Origin: Tretioscincus oriximinensis
Taxonomy: Eukaryota; Chordata; Lepidosauria; Squamata; Gymnophthalmidae
DNA length: 64,000 bases
Assembly: GCA_022410635.1 (NCBI GenBank)
Contig: JAJVDF010000211.1
Coordinates: 1,700,025-1,764,024, forward strand
Reading direction: 5' to 3'
Each line of letters begins with the position of its first letter. The stretch's first letter is position 1. The notes under the pieces are model-generated. The model was not told where the DNA came from, did not search any database, and saw nothing but the letters and a program-made list of their open reading frames with translations. A program made the translations under genes and the position numbers. Positions 43,001 to 52,000 of the stretch are shown here, piece after piece.

Positions 43001-46000
43001 AAATAAACTCCTGAATAAAATTCCAGAATAAATAATTTGCATATGAATTCTATCAGTGGATTTTATGCATGAAGCTAAGAGAGACTTAATGCATGAATTC
43101 TGAAAATCTCAAAATTAAATAGATTAAATTTATAGAGTATGGGGAAGAAAGCAATAATCTTGCACTGCAAAGATTGATTATGCTATTAAGCCTACTGAGG
43201 CATCCTAGTATTTCCTCAAAGATATGAAGTTGAGACTAGTGGGTTAGGGGAAGAAGGTTGGGTAATGGTTTGTAATTTTTGTTAAGAAATGTTGTATTTA
43301 CCAATTCCTTCAGGACAAACATGTATACTTTTCAGGTTAATTGTTGGGGTTTTTTCATTCTGCACNAATCATATGCTGATTTTGTGTTTCTAGATACACA
43401 TCTAGATCTAGGACTCATATATTGATGGTCAATGGAGGTATCTGGATTCAAGGCTGAAAGTTTCACCTGAAAATCAGTCTCTTCCCTAGTAATTTAATAT
43501 TTTTTTAAAAAAAACTAATAATCAAATTTCAAGTATTTTTCTTCACAGACAGAAACCTTAAAACAGTTTTCAATTTGTATACAATAATGTTAATGTCATT
43601 AGCATACATGTTTAATACTTCAATCAAATCTGCCATTTTCAGCATGGAGTTTACCATAGTTGTGTTATATTTGTCCATTTTGTGCATACATTCTCCTCCT
43701 GTAATCAAATATTAAATTATTCCCCTATGATCCCTATGTAGGATTCCCCACCATCCCTTGGCAATGTTAAACTCATTAAACCCAAAATAAACATTTTGGT
43801 TTCATTCTGGATGTGCCTTTAGACTCATTTCCAGAAAATAATACCCTGGAGTCCAAAATCTTTTTGTTTTTTCCATATATCAAGCTCCATTGTAGGCTGA
43901 CAAGATGACCCCTTTTGGGGGGTGGGGTTGAAAATCCATTCAAAAAATATTTTTTTGAAAAAAAAAATCCTAAGAAAAAACTGGGAGGCACCCCAAAACT
44001 GGGTTTTCAACACACACACGCCAAAAGGGATCATCTGATCAGCCTACTCCATTGGCACCTTGTCCAGTGCAGCTGGCCATTGTCACTGTTTTTTAATCTT
44101 TCTATTTTAGCTCTTTTTATGGTGAGATGGATGTAAACAAAAATTGATGCCACAAATTAAAAGACAAGAGATGTGCAAAAATCATCCATATTCATGTAGA
44201 GACTAGATATCATTTGCTTTTTCCATTGTAATGGATGGGATATAAAAATTAACAAACAAACATTACCAGAATACTAATAGAGCTCTTAAAATACAGTAGG
44301 TCTCACATTAGTCCCGTAGCTGACAGGTAAGCCAAGGACACAAGCAAAAATGGGCTGGTTTAGCAGAGGAAGCCATTTCAGCAGTGTACAAAGTTGTACT
44401 AGAAAGCATTGTAGAACCCAGGATCTGGCAGCAAAAGTCATACAATACTTGGAGGCACTATGGGGGCTGTTCAGAACTAGCCTTCCAAGTGCAGAAGATT
44501 TTTTTTCTCCTTGAGTTGTTTGCAGCTCAACTTTCAGAGATATTGCAGTACAGATGAAATGAGAAGAATCGAAAGAGATGAACCAGTGCGACATCTTAAA
44601 CTGGAATGCTAAATGACAGAGTGCTTGTCAAAGTCTTGCAAAAAAGTGACACTACTTAGAACTGCACCTGTTTTAAGGTGTGTCCCTTAATTACCTTTGT
44701 TCCTTTGGAAATATCCAATAGCGAAGACTCCTAGTTCAGAAAACAAATAGATAGCATAATAATATTAACCAAACATATTTGCTTTTTCAGGTCAAACAGA
44801 GGCAGAAAAAGGTAGGTCAAGATAACTGTTCAATTCCTTGAGAAATGGTGGGATGGTTCATATTGCAGATACTGCATTGTGGCCAATATCTGTCCTCCAG
44901 AGTAGCTATGAAAAAGTGACATGTGAAAGAGTGACTGTGAAATATTTTCCCCCTCCTACTCCATTGCCCTGTTTCTTACCCTGCCCAACTTAGGAAATTA
45001 TTCATTGAGATGAACGGGATGTTCTGTAAGGGAGAAGGGATAAATAACAACATTCTCTTTTTTGTTTTAATCAAGATTTGTACTTTTACGGTAAAATGTT
45101 TTTATCTTTTGTAAATTTGATATGGTCGAATGACTAATCATTCTATTATTCGTATTCCATTGCAGAAAGCCTCATAAGGGATTATGGTAAGTGTTGTCTT
45201 ATTGGTATATTTCACTTGAACTCATCTTTATGAAGAAAATCAATACTTCCAACCAAAAAGATTGGTAGAAAACTGCTGTGGAGATCAGCTTTGCATAGAT
45301 TATGTTAAATTCCCAAATGTTCCTTGTAAGATGTTATATGGTTAGAATGATAGATATTTATTCTATTTTCCAAAACACTTTTTAATATTGTCTAGTCATG
45401 TGAATGAATTTCACTTTTTGTAAAATACACCTAGTTATGTAGGTCCTATAAGCCTTTTCATTTCTTTATTATTAAATTACATTGTGAACAGTTTCTTCCT
45501 TCTGCTTCGTTATGATTCTCAGGGATGATGGTTTGCCTGAAAGGAGAGAACAGTTAACTATTTTATCAATGATCTTCAGAAACTGGAATGATAGCTGGGG
45601 CACCAATATCATCCATTCACTTGTTTTTCAGGGCACTGTTTTTATTGTTACCCACCGTCAGACTTTTGAATACAGGGTGAAATAAAAATATAAATAAATA
45701 ATAAGGAATAAGCATAATTGCACCAATTACACAAATGTCACTGGTGCATGATTTCCATTGATGAAGCAGAGGAGAAAGAATTTGACCTCATGGTTGAGAC
45801 TATATAAAGCTACTTGTAGATGAGCCATTACACTGTGGTTCACTATGTAAGCTATAAGCACATGTGGAAGACACAGTAGAGCAGACATGTGACGGTCACA
45901 CTTAACTGCCAGTCTCATCTGGTTAAGGGGAAATGAATCGTGGACAGGATCAAAAAGGTGAATCAGGAACCCAAACAATAGCAACATTGGTTATAAGAAC

Positions 46001-49000
46001 ATAAGAGGAGCCCTGTTGAATTGGGCCAAAATCCATCTAGTCCAGCATGCTGTCGCACACAGAGGCCCACCAATTGCACCTGGTTCAGTCCATTTTTAAG
46101 GTAAGAAAGACCTGCTGAACAGAGATGGAATGGTTATATTATATAATAGAAAACATGAAATGGGACATAGGACACCAGAGGAAAAAATAATATGAAGGCC
46201 ATATTAGAAAGGTGAGAATGAATGAGTATATTTATATCTAAAAACACACCAAAACTACCAGCTTCATCTGATGTAGCTTATCTTACAAATGTTCGCCAGC
46301 TTCAGCATTACAGGCTAGGGGTCATAGTGGAAAAGGACCTGGAAGTGAAGTCTTAGGGTACTTCCCTACTACAAGTTTCAAATCACTTATTTTTTTTAAA
46401 AAAAGTGAGGCAACACATTTGCAAGTATGTCCTCATTTACCTCCAATCTTCCACACAATTTCCTGGCACTTCTCTTGACATCACAAGGCTCAGAAATCAT
46501 TGCTGCACTTGGGTGACTACAAGTCCCAATGTTCTTTGTGAGCCTGCATACAATTCCCAGGCATTCTCTGTTAGCCAAGAGCCAATGAGCGTTTGACAAT
46601 TTACATGTTCAAGGTCCAGATTTTGCAAAATGAAGGCTGCTAAATCGCATAAAATACAGTGGCTATTTACTCTGCAGCAAAGTTCTTTAGAGCAAGTGGA
46701 ATGCTGGACACACATGGTTCTATGGGGTGGACTGAAAGTTAAATCACCACCAAAGTGCAGGAAATAGAACGTGGGGATCAAGCCTTGGAAGAAAGCTACC
46801 AGTTTCAGAACGGGAGACAGTCTGTTTCTGGGTGATGTGTGAGTAGCTTTTAAATGCCCCCCTAGTAAGGAGCACTGGAACACAGATTCTATACCTCAAT
46901 TCCATCCCCCATGTTCAGGTATCCATATTATGCAAGGAGAATGACTTTCTGCATATGAAGCCCATGATCCCAGCACATATCTGCTCCAGTACAAAGGATT
47001 TGTGAGAATGATTCCTATAGAGCTGCAATTTCATTATGTTATTTAGATCTGTTTTCATTTGCTTGGAAATGTTAATGTGCCTTTCCTTTCAGAACGATTA
47101 AAGATAGAAAATGGTAAGTTTTAAAACTATTCAGCATCATTTATTCCACTTTTTTTACATGTCTCAATTTCTGAGGCAAATTGGTTACACAGTTATGGCA
47201 TTTGTCATTTCACTTTGAAACTCCTTTTTAATGCAAATCATATTTGTTGTCCTTTGAAGAAGGCTTGATGAGTGAAAATAATCTTTCTCCCCCTTCAATC
47301 TTTCACTCAGTTTGAAATAAGATTATAATTAACATTCCTTTCACACTACAGGGTGAAATCCAAAATGGGGCTTAAACTGGGTGTACCCCATTCCCCATCT
47401 GTGCATATTACCTTAAAAATCCACACAGAGCTGGCGAGAGGAGAATCATGAATGAGGGAAGGTGATACGCGCATGTCAGCCAGCTATGATTTGCAGTCTT
47501 GACTGACATCTTTGCATGGTATCCCAAGCCCTGTGACAGAGTGTCAGACAGCAGAGCTCCGGCCAGGTTCCCTTTGGAAGGAGATGTATTTAGGACATAA
47601 GAACATAAGAGGAGCCCTGGTAAATTGGGCTGGAGCCCATCTAGTCCAGCATTCTGTCTCATGCAGAGGCCCACCAATTGCACCTGGGCAGTCTGGAACC
47701 AAAGAAGGCAAAATCCTCAACTGTTCTTGATGCCCTGCAAAAGGCATTTCAGGAAAACTGCCTGTTACTCCATCTCGGAGGCAGTATCAGGATATCCATC
47801 CTAGTAGCTGTTTATACCCTTGGCTTCCATGAACTTGTCTAATCCTCTCTTAAAGCTATCTACCTCTTCTGGAAGTAAATTCCAAAGGCCGATGACCCTC
47901 TAAGTGAAAAAATACTTTCCCTTGTCTGTCTTCACGTTTCAGCCCATCAGCTTCAAGGAGTGCCCCCTTGTCCTGCTGATGTCAGAAACCATTAGCAACC
48001 TCTTCTTTTGCAGAAAAAAGCTTTTTCCCAGGTGGATCCTGGCAGGACAACAAAGCTCCATTGCCATAGGCATCATGATTATCCTACCGACTTGGTAGGA
48101 GAACCTTGTGTAGAAACAGACAAATTTGAAATAAAGGTGTTTTTTTTCCTTATGTGTGCCCCTGCATGTGATACAACTTGTTTCAAAATCACAATGTGGA
48201 CCCAAGAGGTTGGAAGAGATTTCAGGTGGAAAGTTCTCTATGACCATCCCTGCACTAGGTCTTACTGCAGATCAAATTATGGAATTGGAGTCCCCCATGC
48301 TGTTACACCCACTGGCATGCAGACGGCAGCCCCCATTTCAGGTTATTAAAACCCAGGGCAGGAAAGGTCTCCATGCCATCCCTAATTGCTCAACCTAATT
48401 TCTTTCCTCATGCAAAAGAAATCAGAGCTTCATGCCATTCTTACCTCCTCATCCAAAATAAATCAGTTATTGATTCGACTTAACATTATTTAACCCTTTT
48501 GCAAGTAGGAACAAGGTTTAACCATCTCTCTTCCTGATGTGTTTCTGACAAATAGGCTCTGTCTCCACTGAGCTTATTCTGGGTTATATCATGGTACAGA
48601 ACTTGGCTCGCCACATGCCAATGAAGATGGCAAACTTCTATTCCAAGATATAGCCAAGAAAAAAGCTCAGTGGGGACAGGGCCTTATATTCATGAGTTTT
48701 ACTCACAAATAATAGAACTATTTATTTTTCTCCTTTTACAGCACAATTGAGAAAAGAAAAAAGAAGTCTTTCATAATGTCTTATGCACTCTTATAAAATT
48801 ATTGCTAAAGTCTACCTTAACTTTGGTCTAATCATATCATAAACACAGGATCCAAATTTAATATTGTGAAATGACACGATTGCTCCCAAGTGCCCTCGGC
48901 GTATCTGTGCAGCCAGTAGAGCACCTTGGTATTCTGGGGAGTTAAGGGTGATGAAACAGGAATGCTGACCGCTGGTGCGCAGAAGGCGCACATCCCTGTA

Positions 49001-52000
49001 AGAATCTGACCGAACACGGGTTAGAGCACATTATCGTGCCTACCAGGTGGCGGTGGTGGCAGTAAAAAGAAATTATTTCTTGGCTGCCATTGCTTTCTCA
49101 AGTAGCTGTCCAGAAGAGCTCTTTCGCGTGGTAAATGGCCTGATAAGATCTAACCCAGGAGAGGAAGTGCAAAGGCCATCCAATAGCTGTTGTAACAAAT
49201 TTGCAAGGCACTTGGAGGGCAAAGTGGCTCAGATTCATGAGGGATTGGATGCCACTCTTGTGAGTAGCCCAGAGGAAGTGACCAGAGAAGCATCTGGTCC
49301 AGTTATCTTGGATCTGTTTCAATTATTGCGACCTAAGGATGTGGACAAGCTGCTTGTTGGGTTTTGGCCAACGTCATGCTCTCTGGATCCTTGCTCCTCT
49401 CGGATGATAAAAGCCAATTGGCAGGGTATGACTTGGTGGGTCCAGGGAGTGGTGAACTCTTCTTTGAGGGCTGCGGTGATCCCGCCGGTTCTTAAAGAGG
49501 CGGTGGCGCGCCCTCTCCTTAAGAAGTCTTCCCTGGATCCAGAAGAGTTAAATAACTACCACCCAGTGGCCAACATACCCTTCCTGGGTAAGGTACTGGA
49601 GAGGNCTGTGGCTGTTCAACTGTAGGCATATTTGGAAGAAACGGATTATCTAGACCCATTTCAATCTGGCACGGAAACCATCTTGGTCACACTGGTTGAT
49701 GACCTTCTCTGGGAGAAGGATAGAAGCAATGCAACCCTGTTGGTTCTCCTGGACCTCTCCGTAGTTTTTGATACCATTGACCACGTTATTCTCCTGGAGA
49801 GGCTATGGGGTTTTTGGAGTTGGTGGCAATGCACTGCCGTGGTTCAGCTCCTATCTCCAAGGCCACTTCCAGAGAGTGTTGGTGGGGTACTCGACACCCT
49901 GGAATCTCATTTGTGGGGTTCCTTAGGAGTCGATCCTCTCCCCCATGCTGTTTAACATCCATATGAAGCCACTGGGAGAGGTCATCAGGAGATTTGTAGT
50001 GAACTGTCATCAATATGCAGATGACACTCAACTCTATCTCTCTGTTCCATTTGAATTAGGAGAGATGATCAAAGTGCTTGACAGGTGCCTGGAGGCAGTG
50101 ATGGGCTGGATGGGGGCCAATAAATTGAAACTGAATTCAGACAAGACGGAGGTGCTGTGTGTTGGAGCATCCCGAGTTCGTGAAGTGTGGAGGCACCTTG
50201 TCCTTGATGGGGCAGAGTTGCCCTATGAGGGATGGATGCGAAATCTGGGAGTGTTCCTGGACTCTGCACAGACACTTGGAAACCAGGTGGAGGCAGTGGC
50301 CATGAGTTTCTACTTCCAGTTACGTTTAGTTCGCCAGTTATGGGCACTTCTGAACAGGGATGATTTAGCCACAGTAATCCATGCTCTGGTAACTTCCAGA
50401 CTAGACTATTGTAATGCNCTCTATATGGGGCTGCCCTTGAAAACGGTTCGGAAGCTGTAGTTGGTGCAGAATGCAGCAGCTAGACTGCTGACTGGAACAG
50501 CTGGCCGGACACACATCTGGCCGGTTTTGAAAGAACTGCACTGGCTGCCAATTCACTACTGAGCCCTAAATAACTTGGGCCCCAAATATCTAAAGGAACG
50601 CCTTCTCCCATACAGACCTGCCCATGCCTTATGATCTGCAGGGGTGGCCCTCCTAGTTGTACCACCCCTTTTAACAGTCAATGGAGTGGGAACCCGGGGT
50701 AGGGCCTTCTCAGTGGTGGCCCCCAGTCATTGGAATAGTCTCCCCCTTGAAGTGTATCTGCCATCATTGTTGTATAGTCTTAGAAGATCCTTGAAGATGC
50801 ACCTCTTTTACCTGGCCTTTGGATGAGGAAAATGTCATTTTGGTCCCTACTATTAGATATTGTTTTTAATTTGTTAATTTTACTGTTCACCACCCTGAGA
50901 CCTTTGGGTATGAGGCGGGGTATAAATATAAATAAATAAATATTGTGTCCTAGTTTTAGCAGATATTTGCCTCTTAGTAATAGCTAGTCCTTGACAGCGA
51001 GGAAGTTAAGACAGAGTCTGTCAATCCAGAGATCCATTCTCAGAGCCCGGTGTCAGCCATGGGAAGGGGAGTCCCCTCTACTGGCCTCAGCATTAGCCAT
51101 TCCAGCTATTTGAAAGCACTTTGTGTAAGAACTTTGCATTTAGATTCATGGGTATCGCCATTAGTGTGCTGGGGAAGATAGAACAGATGTAAGTCTTTGG
51201 GCAACAATTAACCTTGAAAGCTGCTCTGAGAACTTTCAGGTGAGAAGGGGAGGGTATAAATTTATTATTCTTCATCTTCATCTTCATTCATCATCATCGT
51301 CATCATCATCATCCAAACAAATTTCTCTTCCTGATGTGTATCTAATAGATATCTCTGTGAGTTTTACTCACAAATATTACGACTATTTATTTTTCCCTTT
51401 TTACAGAACGAATAAGAGAAGCAAAAGGTGAGTCTTTCATAATATTCTGCGAATTCTGCAATCTGCAGTACGATGCCATACACGCTTACAGTTCCGTGAT
51501 ACATTTGTGCACATTTGCCCTTTCTGTTTGTAAATTCAGATATTTGTGATCTCCTTGCTCATTAACTTTCTTTATGCAATCTTTTCTTTGCAGAATTATC
51601 AGATTCCAAATTACATAAAGGTAAGCTTTCTACAGAGTGAAACATATGAATAAGGGGTTCAACTAACTTCTTCTTTATGCCTATTATTGTTCCCTCTGTC
51701 TTTTTAGATCATATAAATCGTTTGCAGTTTTCACACACTGTTTAAAATACACACAGAGCTGCCAGTAAAGTATCGATTGGACATACCTGCAGCATATTGG
51801 ATTCACCGGCCATATATTGGATTCACCTGGGCTATTTCCATTGAGTATGTTAGGGATAATTAGTTTGGCCTGGATAAGACCATTCACACACCAGGCTAGA
51901 AAATGCAAGAGATGGAATGTAAACACAAATACNATATACAATAAGTTCCCTAAGGGTTTTTTTTCCCTAAGTGTGAATGCACATCATGAATAAACACACT

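Noticed and set aside
43391..43425. Possible extra stalk exon after TGTGTTTCTAG
   Set aside because: In phase 1 it meets a TGA before the possible donor.
46497..46883. 128-codon frame on the - strand
   Set aside because: Intronic, no domain, unlike any neighbour; composition typical of chance frames.
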